In this document: one piece after another, positions 8,288-15,771 of the stretch
Numbering within the stretch: position 1 is the stretch's first letter
How the letters are laid out: every line of letters begins with the position of its first letter
Assembly (NCBI GenBank): GCA_036381475.1
Contig: DASVCT010000129.1
Location: 1 to 25,085 of the forward strand
DNA from: ZC4RG29 sp036381475
GTDB lineage: Bacteria > Bacteroidota > Bacteroidia > Cytophagales > Cyclobacteriaceae
Length of the DNA stretch: 25,085 nt
Reading direction: 5' to 3'
Translations under genes and position numbers: made by a program
Notes under the pieces: model-generated
Databases searched by the model: none
What the model saw: the letters and a program-made list of their open reading frames with translations, nothing else
Told to the model about the DNA's origin: nothing

Positions 8288-11215
8288 CTAATCCAGCATC
8301 AACTCGATGTCTTCTCTGGTGAGTTGCTTCATGAAGCTTTCTTCCGTGGTGATAAGGTCTGAAGATAGTTTGAGCTTTTTCTTCTGCAGGGTAAGAATTT
8401 TTTCCTCGACGGAGTTCCGGGTGATGAATTTGTAGGTAAACACCTTCTTCTTTTGGCCGATGCGGTGTGCACGGTCTACCGCCTGGGCCTCGACAGCGGG
8501 ATTCCACCAGGGGTCGAGGATAAAGACGTAGTCGGCCTCGGTTAAGTTAAGGCCCAATCCGCCGGCCTTGATCGAGATCAGGAATACCCGGAGGTTGGGA
8601 TCGCGGTTGAAGCGCTGTACCTGCTCCTTCCGGTCGACGCTTGAGCCGTCGAGATAGGCGTAGTCGATACGGGCCGACTTAAGGAAATTTCTGATGATGC
8701 CGAGATGCTTGACGAATTGGCTGAACACCAAAACCTTGTGCCCTTCCGATAACGCATTCTCCAGCATGTGCGTGATATCTTCGAGTTTGCCGGAATCGCC
8801 GGCATAGGACTGCTCCACCATACGCGGGTGGTTGGCCAGCTGACGGAGCTTGGTGAGGCCCTCCAGGATCATAAAACGGCTGCTGCCGATGCCTTCCTTG
8901 TCGATCATATTGAGGATCTTCCCGCGATAGTACGCCTTAACCTCTTCATAGCGTTGTTCCTGCTCGGACGTCATCTCGCAATACTGGATGTGCTCTACCT
9001 TTTCCGGAAGTTCGGTAGCCACCTGTGATTTGTGACGGCGAAGTATGAAGGGTTTGATTACGGCATTGAGTCGTTTCGACTTTGTTTCGTCGCCTTTCTT
9101 TTCTATAGGGTTTTGATACTCGTTCCGGAAGTAGGATTGCGTTCCGAGCAGTCCCGGGTTGATAAAGCTGATCTGTGACCACAAGTCCAGCGTTGTATTC
9201 TCGAGCGGCGTGCCGGTGAGCACCAGGCGGTTGCGCGATCGAAGTTCCCTGACGGCCTTTGCAATATTTGAAGACGGGTTCTTGATCACCTGTGACTCGT
9301 CGAGGATAACGTAGTTGAAGGAGAACTGCTTGAGCAGATCAACATCCAGACGTGTGATGCCGTAGGACGTGAGTACCAGGTCGTATCGTTGAAAGCGCTG
9401 GATGTCCTTATTCCGAAGCGTGCCCGTGTATGTCAGTACCTTCAGGGTCGGCGTAAATTTGGCCGCCTCCATTTCCCAATTGTAAATGAGTGATGTCGGC
9501 ATGATGAGCAGCGACGTCCCTCTTCCTGCGTTCTTTTCCGATTGCAGGAGGGCGAGGGTTTGCACGGTCTTTCCAAGTCCCATATCGTCGGCCAGGCAGC
9601 CGCCCAGCCGGTACTCATTCAGGAAGCGGAGCCAGTTGTATCCGGCTTTCTGATAAGGCCTGAGTTCTCCGACGAAGCCCTCAGGCACGGGATAATTTTT
9701 TATTCCCGAGAACGACGCCAACGAACGCAGTCGGTCGCTGAGGTGGACTTTGGCGAGGTTGCCTTCTTCAAGTTCCCGTACGAGGTTGAGGTGATGCTTC
9801 CGGAGAACAGGTTTTTCATTGCTGCCTTCCGATTCGCTGAGTGCAAACAGGTCGGCGTATTTGGTCAGCCAAACGTCCGGGATGATGGCTATTTCACCGT
9901 TGGGCAGTTTGAATTCCACCTTCTTCCGAAGGATCAGCTTGCGCAGATCCTTGAACGGAATTTCGAACTCACCAAAGCGGATGGTGGCATGGATGTCGAA
10001 CCAGTCGATGCTTTCCCGCACTTCGACCTCGATGACAGCCTTGCCGACAAAGTATTTTTTGTCGCGCGCCTCGGGCTGACTGACTTCAAAGCCGAGGTTG
10101 AGCAGGTTCACACGGTTCTCATTAAGCCAGGAGAAGGCTTCGGATTTCGGTATAGCAACCCGGAAGCCTTTCATGGGAAGGCCAAGCTTTTGAAGCGTGT
10201 GCAGAAAGTTCTTCTCCGCTTCGGTTTGCCGTGTGATACGGTGGAAAATGTAATCGTTTCCATGACGTTCAACCGTGACGCTCACGGGTCCAAAGTGATC
10301 GCCGCGGAAGCGATGCTTTCCGTACTTGAAGGAGAGGTCGAATAATATTTTTCCTGACTCGTCGCTCTTGTCTTCTCCTGTCTTCCCGAAAATATTCGCG
10401 CCGGGCGCCGTACTCAGTTCGGAAAGCGTCAGCACCGGAAGCGGATCGTATACATTCTTGTTTATCTGAAACCCGTTGGCCTCCACGTCGTCGAAACTCG
10501 CAATGAGCGGCGCGACGAACTTGTTGTAATACGTCTCCTCAACATTTTTCGGTATGACGACAAACTTCTTGGTAAAGAAGGGAAGCAATTTTTTGCCGTC
10601 GACATGTTTTTCAAAACCGTACAGTTTCCCGTTCAGCACCATCCACGCCGGATCCTTGCATATCAGGTATGCGCTCGAGTTGAGCAGCTCGAGCTTCTTT
10701 CCTTCATAATATACCGTGGGATAGTAGTTTGTATGCTCGGCTGTTCTGACAAAATGAAACTGGATGGATGCCCGCTTTTCCAGAACTTCGAGCCGGCGCC
10801 ACGTAGGTTCGCCATCGTTGCCCATTTCGAACAGCTTCTTTCCGCGGAGACGTTCCAGGATGCGACCCCTTCTGCGTTCCATGTAGGCTTCAATCTCATC
10901 GCGCAGTGCGGGATTCCCTTTTTCCTTGTCGTATACCTTGGGAAAAAATTCCTCAGGCTTGACGAGTTTGTTGTGAAAGCGTTTGACAACAGCCTCCTGT
11001 TGCATGGAATCCACAATTTCAATCAACTCAAAATCCCTGTCGTCAAGTCCACGTGAAAACTCACGCGCGTTTTTCGTCGAAATATTTTGATGCTGGAAGG
11101 TGAGCTTGCCCTTTTCGTCAAGGTGAACGACGTAGGATTCGAAGATAAATCCCAGGTATTCGTGCAAATACAACGAATAGACGATTTGAAACGGCTGGGA
11201 AGCAGAGACCTTCAT
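8288..11215 (-). CDS. SNF2-family DEAD/DEAH-box helicase-like ATPase
   Basis: A 975-residue SNF2/RapA-like double-stranded-DNA translocase. Two RecA lobes occupy the C-terminal half: ELRPYQKAGYNWL (Q-motif-like) near 518, Walker A DDMGLGKTVQ near 543-552, DESQ (motif II) near 640, LTGTPLENT (motif III) near 667, then LVFSQFVKHLG, SIKAGGLGLNLTEADYV and DPWWNPAVEAQAVDRAHRIGQ (motifs IV-VI). The first 500 residues are a large N-terminal region with no motif I can name; it lacks an obvious zinc-binding SWIM signature. Family members remodel protein–DNA complexes, for example recycling RNA polymerase, but the role of this one is unknown. It is intact and its codon use looks like that of its neighbours, with no defence genes nearby, so a housekeeping role is more likely than phage defence. 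Start ATG at 11215; the upstream 95-base gap shows no terminator. Confidence 0.92.
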   Translation of the reverse strand: MKVSASQPFQIVYSLYLHEYLGFIFESYVVHLDEKGKLTFQHQNISTKNAREFSRGLDDRDFELIEIVDSMQQEAVVKRFHNKLVKPEEFFPKVYDKEKGNPALRDEIEAYMERRRGRILERLRGKKLFEMGNDGEPTWRRLEVLEKRASIQFHFVRTAEHTNYYPTVYYEGKKLELLNSSAYLICKDPAWMVLNGKLYGFEKHVDGKKLLPFFTKKFVVIPKNVEETYYNKFVAPLIASFDDVEANGFQINKNVYDPLPVLTLSELSTAPGANIFGKTGEDKSDESGKILFDLSFKYGKHRFRGDHFGPVSVTVERHGNDYIFHRITRQTEAEKNFLHTLQKLGLPMKGFRVAIPKSEAFSWLNENRVNLLNLGFEVSQPEARDKKYFVGKAVIEVEVRESIDWFDIHATIRFGEFEIPFKDLRKLILRKKVEFKLPNGEIAIIPDVWLTKYADLFALSESEGSNEKPVLRKHHLNLVRELEEGNLAKVHLSDRLRSLASFSGIKNYPVPEGFVGELRPYQKAGYNWLRFLNEYRLGGCLADDMGLGKTVQTLALLQSEKNAGRGTSLLIMPTSLIYNWEMEAAKFTPTLKVLTYTGTLRNKDIQRFQRYDLVLTSYGITRLDVDLLKQFSFNYVILDESQVIKNPSSNIAKAVRELRSRNRLVLTGTPLENTTLDLWSQISFINPGLLGTQSYFRNEYQNPIEKKGDETKSKRLNAVIKPFILRRHKSQVATELPEKVEHIQYCEMTSEQEQRYEEVKAYYRGKILNMIDKEGIGSSRFMILEGLTKLRQLANHPRMVEQSYAGDSGKLEDITHMLENALSEGHKVLVFSQFVKHLGIIRNFLKSARIDYAYLDGSSVDRKEQVQRFNRDPNLRVFLISIKAGGLGLNLTEADYVFILDPWWNPAVEAQAVDRAHRIGQKKKVFTYKFITRNSVEEKILTLQKKKLKLSSDLITTEESFMKQLTREDIELMLD

Positions 11216-11310
11216 AGAAACCGTAGCTGCGGACGACTAACCGAACCTGCAAAATACGTCGAAATACCGAGGATTTGCGCCTTTTTTTCGAAATAATTCG
11301 TTTCTGTTCG

Positions 11311-12534
11311 TTAAAGGTGCTGCACAGAGGAAAAGCGGGCCGCGAGGGTAGCCGGGCGGTAAGAAATGAAAAACGTGATGACGCACATGGTGACGACTAC
11401 GTACAGGATGTCGTGGAAGACCAATTTTACCGGGTATCCTTCCATGACAGCGGATTCCATGCCCATGGACACCAGACCGTAGTTGCGCTGGAGCACGCAT
11501 AACGCACCGCCTATTGCAAGACCGAGCACGGTTCCCATAATGGCAATCAGTCCCCCCTCGAGAAGAAACACATTCCTGATCGTCCTGAGTTGAGCACCCA
11601 TTGCAGCGAGAATGGAAACGTCGCGCTTCTTGTCGAGCGCCAACATCATAAGCGTAAAAAAGATATTAATGGAACCGATACAAAGCAACAGCGCAAGTGC
11701 GAGGAAAGCGAACATCTTTTCCATACGCAAAAGCTTGTAGAGATCTTTGTGCTGCTGTTCACGATTCAGTACCCGGAAGCCGTCGCCCAAAGCCCGTTGC
11801 AACGCAGCCTGTACCCGCGCCGTTTCGCCTTCATGCGCAACCTTCACTTCCAGCGATGTCCGACGGTTGCCATAGTCGAGCAAGTCGACTGCAAAATCCA
11901 GGGGCACGATGACGTAGTTATCGTCAAGGTTTTGAATGATGGAGAAGATCGCGCCGGGATAGATACGCCTTTGTGTGTAAAGCCCCGATGGATCGAGCCT
12001 GGCGCTTTCGGTGTTCCTGATGTAATAGACGTGCATCGCGTGCAACGTCTCGTTGATGTCGATGGAAAGGGTGTTCCGGACGCCCATGCCCACGATTGCC
12101 AATGGTACGCCGTCACGATGGAAAGCAACGTCTCCGGCGACAATGTTTTCATCGATACGGTGTTGGTCGATGAAATTTTCGCTTACACCTTTTAACGTGA
12201 CGAGTTGGTTGGCATCGCGGTACCTGACATACGCGAAATCCTCCACTACTTCCGTAACGACCTCTACACCGTCAATCGATGTTATTTTGTCGCGCAGCGT
12301 ATCCGTTACCTCGAACGACTTTCCCGCAACGGCTTCGATCTTGAGAGGCGGATCAAAGGAGTTGTTTAGCGAACGAAGCAGTTCTTCCAGGCCGTTGAAC
12401 ACGGAAAGCACAATGATGAGTGCGGCCGTGATGATTGCCACGACCAGGACCGAAATGATTGAAATGATGTTTATGAAGTTCTTCTTCCTCCTGGAAAAGA
12501 GATAACGTCCGGCGATGAAGAGCGGTAGATTCAA
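11311..12534 (-). CDS. FtsX-family ABC transporter permease (LolC/LolE-like)
   Basis: A 407-residue inner-membrane permease with the MacB/LolCE layout: one TM helix near the N-terminus (about 24-48), a large periplasmic domain (about 50-265), and three TM helices in a C-terminal FtsX domain (about 275-400; FAFLALALLLCIGSINIFFT, then GGLIAIMGTVLGLAIGGAL, then a last helix near VTMCVITFFIS). The proposed role, by family, is extraction of outer-membrane lipoproteins with a LolD-type ATPase; no ATPase gene lies beside it. The start is TTG at 12534, giving MNLPLFIAGRYLFSRRKKN, a family-like N-terminus; no ATG is available nearby. It begins 6 bases after the rbfA stop, so the two are one operon. 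From memory, an rbfA–permease pairing is common in Bacteroidota. It could be a general lipoprotein exporter rather than LolE proper. Confidence 0.88.
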   Translation of the reverse strand: MNLPLFIAGRYLFSRRKKNFINIISIISVLVVAIITAALIIVLSVFNGLEELLRSLNNSFDPPLKIEAVAGKSFEVTDTLRDKITSIDGVEVVTEVVEDFAYVRYRDANQLVTLKGVSENFIDQHRIDENIVAGDVAFHRDGVPLAIVGMGVRNTLSIDINETLHAMHVYYIRNTESARLDPSGLYTQRRIYPGAIFSIIQNLDDNYVIVPLDFAVDLLDYGNRRTSLEVKVAHEGETARVQAALQRALGDGFRVLNREQQHKDLYKLLRMEKMFAFLALALLLCIGSINIFFTLMMLALDKKRDVSILAAMGAQLRTIRNVFLLEGGLIAIMGTVLGLAIGGALCVLQRNYGLVSMGMESAVMEGYPVKLVFHDILYVVVTMCVITFFISYRPATLAARFSSVQHL

Positions 12535-12540
12535 TGCAGG

Positions 12541-12924
12541 TCACGTTGATTGGTTCGGATCGTCGGGAGCCGGGGGAATGTGCAAACTCCGGATCAGCGC
12601 GTCCAACCGCATGGCCTCTTCCTCTACCTTGTCGACATAAAAAATCAACTCCGGAACAATGCGTACCTGCTTTCCGATTCGGTTGCCGAGATCACGCCGG
12701 ATCTCCTTCTTATGTGATTCGATACGCTGAAGAATGCGAGCTTTGTCTTCCTGCAGCATCATGCTCACATAGATGCGCGCAATGCTGAGGTCTGCGCTGA
12801 CCTGCACGTCGGCAATGGTGATAAAAGCGTTCCCGAGGTACCCACGCTTGTCCTGCTGAAAAATCTCGCTGATCTCCTTCTGGATCAGCCGGGCGAATTT
12901 ATGTTGCCTTGTCGTCCCTGGCAT
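12541..12924 (-). CDS. rbfA: 30S ribosome-binding factor RbfA
   Basis: A 127-residue RbfA: a single KH-type domain protein that binds the 30S subunit and assists 16S rRNA maturation and cold adaptation. The sequence shows the family start TTRQHKFARLIQKEISEIFQQ, the ADVQVSADLSIARIYVSM strand–helix core and the closing RIVPELIFYVDKVEEEAMRLDALI block. The start is ATG at 12924. A longer frame from 12972 adds 16 residues that read through the promoter and lack family similarity. A perfect TATATTTG -7 box ends only 4 bases before this ATG, so the message should be leaderless or nearly so. It is first gene of an operon with the FtsX-type permease. Confidence 0.93.
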   Translation of the reverse strand: MPGTTRQHKFARLIQKEISEIFQQDKRGYLGNAFITIADVQVSADLSIARIYVSMMLQEDKARILQRIESHKKEIRRDLGNRIGKQVRIVPELIFYVDKVEEEAMRLDALIRSLHIPPAPDDPNQST

Positions 12925-12928
12925 GTCA

Positions 12929-12936
12929 CAAATATA
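12929..12936 (-). promoter_or_regulatory. Putative -7 promoter element for rbfA
   Basis: TATATTTG on the minus strand, an exact TAnnTTTG match, ends 4 bases before the rbfA ATG. This predicts a transcript starting at or within a few bases of the start codon. No good -33 box is visible. Confidence 0.45.
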
Positions 12937-12980
12937 CCATATAAACGTCAGTGCGGTCGTATGCTGATGCACGCAAACCG

Positions 12981-12994
12981 CACAAAATTTTGTG
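12981..12994. repeat. Perfect 14-bp palindrome CACAAAATTTTGTG in a divergent intergenic region
   Basis: CACAAAATTTTGTG is a perfect dyad with no spacer, placed between the divergent rbfA (start 12924) and the membrane-protein gene (start 13052). It could be an operator for a dimeric regulator, or it could simply hold a TTTTG -33-like box on each strand. On the plus strand a weak TACTTTC lies 14 bases after it, closer than the usual spacing. Confidence 0.4.
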
Positions 12995-13051
12995 TAATTG
13001 TTTCTTTACTTTCAAAAAGCTGCTCTAATTTATGCCGCAAACACGCATCGG

Positions 13052-14443
13052 TTGCTTCGCTACTTCCGCATCAATGATCCCTATCGGCTTATCGGTCTGC
13101 TTGTGATCGCAGGAATTCTGTTTATTCCGCCGATCGTGGATTCTCCACCTATGAGCGTGCCGGAATTGCTGAGTATCCTGATTGGCGAGAAGATAACGGA
13201 AGGAGCAGCGCCGTTTACTGGTATTGCCGACACGACCGGTCCGCTTGCGGCGTGGTTCTACGGCCTCATGGATTTGCTTTTTGGGCGCGGCCTGGTAGCA
13301 CGTCATGTGGTGGCCTTTTTCATCATACTGAGCCAGGCCGTTTATATCGGCTCCATGTTCATCAATAGGAAAGTGTTTTCTGAAAGCACGTATGTCCCTT
13401 CCCTGGTTTACATCGTGTTCATGGCTTTTTCCTACGACACGCTCGCCCTGACAGGCGAACTGATCGGATTGGGCTTTCTGCTTTTGGCCCTCAGCGACCT
13501 TTTGTCGGAACTCGAATTCCGCACCAAGCGTGACGACCGTGTGCTGGCGCTTGGATTCTTCGTAAGTCTGGCGTCGCTTTGCAGTTTTGAGTACTGGCTC
13601 TATTATCCCGTGGCGGGCATTATCATAATTTTGTATTCACGCCGGGACCTGAGAGTATTTCTCCTGCTGACTATAGGGTTCGCCCTGCCGCACCTCCTGC
13701 TGATCACACTTTACTACGTCGCCGGCGACCTGCGCCCGCTGATGCAATACTTCTACGTACCGAATCTGAAGTTGGGCGCAACATCGCTGATGGCCGTGAA
13801 TGGATTGATCTATTTGAGTCTCATCCCCGCCCTGTTCCTGGCTGCGGCGATCGTCGTGATGAACAGCGAGGCGCGCTTTTCGAAGTATCAGTCCCAGGTT
13901 TTCCAAAGCATGTTGTTGTGGACGGCCTTTTCTGTGATCTACGTCATGCATACCAGCGACCGCCGGCCGCAAAGCATGATCGCCCTCTTTCCGCCCCTCA
14001 GTTATTTTGTGAGTCATCTTTTTCTCCTCATCAGACGGCGGCGCCTGGCCGAGTGGAGTTTGTGGACCTTTTTGATCGGCATATTTCTCGTAAGCACATT
14101 GAGCCGCTATGGTAAAATTGAAGGGATCGATTACGACAGGCTACAGGTATCACGGCGTGACGAAGGGCTCGAAGGCAAGAAGGTACTGGTGCTCACTCGC
14201 GATGTTTCCTGGTACGCAGGAAATTCCTTGGCCACGCCTTTCCTTGACTGGAGCCTGGCGGAACCCATTTTTGCGGACCTGGATTACTATGAGAACGTGA
14301 TCACGATCAACGAAGGATTCAGAGATCGCCCCGATGTCATCATTGATCCTGACCGTCGGATGGATGCCGTCTTTGATCGCATCCCCCGCCTTCGTGATAT
14401 GTATCGTGAAGAAGAATCCGGCAAATTCGTTGCCGTGCGTTAG
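13052..14443 (+). CDS. Polytopic membrane protein of unknown function
   Basis: About 463 residues with roughly nine or ten hydrophobic helices followed by a soluble C-terminal domain of about 90 residues (from near GIDYDRLQVSRRDEGL). The overall shape resembles GT-C type membrane glycosyltransferases or polymerases, but I see no clear acidic catalytic loop motif, so no function is assigned. The C-terminal domain has a conserved-looking core: VLVLTRD, SWYAGNSLATPFLDWSLAEP, DYYENVITI and PDVIIDPDRRMDAVFDRIPRL. I recall similar proteins in other Cytophagales but cannot name a family. The start is uncertain: TTG at 13052 gives LLRYFRINDPYRLIG-type N-terminus; a longer frame from TTG 12998 adds 18 residues that read like promoter DNA (AT-rich, unlike the rest). 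Convergent with rpiB, 15 bases apart. Confidence 0.6.
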   Translation: MLRYFRINDPYRLIGLLVIAGILFIPPIVDSPPMSVPELLSILIGEKITEGAAPFTGIADTTGPLAAWFYGLMDLLFGRGLVARHVVAFFIILSQAVYIGSMFINRKVFSESTYVPSLVYIVFMAFSYDTLALTGELIGLGFLLLALSDLLSELEFRTKRDDRVLALGFFVSLASLCSFEYWLYYPVAGIIIILYSRRDLRVFLLLTIGFALPHLLLITLYYVAGDLRPLMQYFYVPNLKLGATSLMAVNGLIYLSLIPALFLAAAIVVMNSEARFSKYQSQVFQSMLLWTAFSVIYVMHTSDRRPQSMIALFPPLSYFVSHLFLLIRRRRLAEWSLWTFLIGIFLVSTLSRYGKIEGIDYDRLQVSRRDEGLEGKKVLVLTRDVSWYAGNSLATPFLDWSLAEPIFADLDYYENVITINEGFRDRPDVIIDPDRRMDAVFDRIPRLRDMYREEESGKFVAVR

Positions 14444-14458
14444 GCCACGGCGCCCAAT

Positions 14459-14896
14459 CTAAATGCATCGCATTTTGTTGACGCGTCTTTGGTGCCTGCC
14501 ACCCTCGAATGCAGTGTTGAGAAAGCGTTCCGCCATGCTCATGGCGTCTTCCAGTGTCACGAAGCGGGCGGGGATACAAAGAATGTTTGCATCGTTGTGA
14601 AGCCGCGCGAGCGAGGCCAGTTCATCCGTCCAGCAAATGGCCGCCCGGATGTCCGGGTGTTTGTTTGCCGTGATCGCAACGCCGTTCCCGCTGCCACAAA
14701 GCAGGATGCCGATGTAGGCGTTGTCTTCTGAAATACGGTCCGCGACAGGGTGAGCGATGTCAGGGTAATCAGCAGGTGAATCGGACTGAACTCCAAAGTC
14801 TTCTACAACATATTCCCTGGCGATCAGCCAGTCCCTTAGCGCCTGTTTCATCTGGAAGCCGGCGTGGTCGCTTCCGATTATGATTTTTGGTTTCAT
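14459..14896 (-). CDS. rpiB: Ribose 5-phosphate isomerase B
   Basis: A 145-residue RpiB/LacAB family sugar-phosphate isomerase interconverting ribose-5-phosphate and ribulose-5-phosphate in the pentose phosphate pathway. Motifs seen are SDHAG (9-13), the active-site Cys67 within LLCGSGNGVAI, HND near residue 100 (phosphate and ring-opening His) and the basic tail ending NKMRCI. CGSGNG replaces the CGTGxG form of E. coli RpiB; this is a common variant. The start ATG at 14896 overlaps the tatC stop by 4 bases (ATGA), so translation is likely coupled to tatC. It is the last gene of a glyA–tatC–rpiB unit and converges on the membrane-protein gene. Length and motifs indicate a functional enzyme. 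Confidence 0.95.
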   Translation of the reverse strand: MKPKIIIGSDHAGFQMKQALRDWLIAREYVVEDFGVQSDSPADYPDIAHPVADRISEDNAYIGILLCGSGNGVAITANKHPDIRAAICWTDELASLARLHNDANILCIPARFVTLEDAMSMAERFLNTAFEGGRHQRRVNKMRCI

Positions 14897-15750
14897 TCGG
14901 TTTCCTGGCGTGCAGCGTCGCGAGCCTCTTCTTCCGCCTCTTCTTTGGCCTTGGTTCGCTCCACGAATGCAGCGACGAAAATGCTGAATTCATAAAGGAG
15001 GTATAGCGGGATCGCCACGATGGTCTGGCTGATCGGATCCGGTGGAGTTATCACTGCGGCAATCACAAGGATTACGACGAGAGCATGCCTGCGGAACGAT
15101 TTCAACATCCTCGCTGTCACGATTCCTACCCGCGTCAGGAAGAAAACGACAACCGGCAGCTGAAACAGGAGTCCGCTGCCAAGGACCAGGGTCGAAACCG
15201 TTCCGACATACGAAATAATATCGAACTGGTTCTGGATCATGTCACTGATCTGGTATGACGCAAGAAAGTATACGGACACCGGACACATGATGTAGTACCC
15301 GAACGCCACACCAAGCAAGAACAACGATGATATGGACGCCACGGCGCCGCGCGAGTACTTCCTTTCATTGCGGTGAAGCCCTGGCTTGACAAACCGCCAG
15401 ATCTCCCAGGCGACATAGGGGAAGGCTACGATGAGACCGATAATGAATGACGAGGTCAGCGCCATGGTGAATTGTCCGGTCATCAACCGGCTCTGGATTG
15501 TCATGGGAACCTCCTTGACGCACAAGGCTTCTTCATAGCCGATAAGCGTTCCCAGTTTGCATAATGCGCGGAACGTCAGGAAGTCAGGTTTGGCCGGGGC
15601 GAATACAATGTTGTCGAAAATCTCACGGCTGTAGATGAACGCGAGGATCATGAAAACGAAAATCGCGATCAGCGACCGGATTACATGCCACCGCAGTTCC
15701 TCGAGGTGATCGAGGAAAGACATTTCTTTTTCATCTTCATCCTCTTTCAT
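14893..15750 (-). CDS. tatC: Sec-independent protein translocase TatC
   Basis: A 285-residue TatC, the twin-arginine signal receptor of the inner membrane. It has the cytoplasmic HLEELR motif (15-20), about six TM helices, and PYVAWEIWRFVKPGLHRNERKY (111-132 region) typical of the first cytoplasmic loop. Two points are odd: at the buried acidic site corresponding to E. coli Glu170 the sequence reads FQLP, giving Gln197, and the first periplasmic loop is long with two Cys (Cys64, Cys77) that could form a disulfide. The tail (from about 262) is Glu/Ala/Lys-rich and cytoplasmic. No tatA/tatB gene is in the window; presumably they lie elsewhere. It follows glyA by 21 bases and overlaps rpiB. Start ATG at 15750 is preceded by AGGGG, a possible Shine-Dalgarno-like run. 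Confidence 0.94.
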   Translation of the reverse strand: MKEDEDEKEMSFLDHLEELRWHVIRSLIAIFVFMILAFIYSREIFDNIVFAPAKPDFLTFRALCKLGTLIGYEEALCVKEVPMTIQSRLMTGQFTMALTSSFIIGLIVAFPYVAWEIWRFVKPGLHRNERKYSRGAVASISSLFLLGVAFGYYIMCPVSVYFLASYQISDMIQNQFDIISYVGTVSTLVLGSGLLFQLPVVVFFLTRVGIVTARMLKSFRRHALVVILVIAAVITPPDPISQTIVAIPLYLLYEFSIFVAAFVERTKAKEEAEEEARDAARQETE

Positions 15751-15771
15751 TGCCCCTGATAATTATGACAA

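Noticed and set aside
9542..10345. A 267-codon open frame on the plus strand inside the SNF2 gene
   Set aside because: It is fully antisense to a strongly supported SNF2 gene, has no recognisable motif, and is a by-product of the codon use of that gene.
8288..11215. SNF2 gene as part of a phage-defence island
   Set aside because: No nuclease, methyltransferase, DISARM or Zorya-type partner is adjacent; neighbours are housekeeping genes.
11270..11311. Hairpin CGAAATAATTCG with an adjacent T-run (CTTTTTTT) as a terminator of the permease gene
   Set aside because: The stem is only 4 bp and A/T-rich, too weak to call.
11590..12195. A 201-codon plus-strand frame inside the FtsX-permease gene
   Set aside because: Antisense to a gene with clear membrane topology and family N-terminus; no motif of its own.
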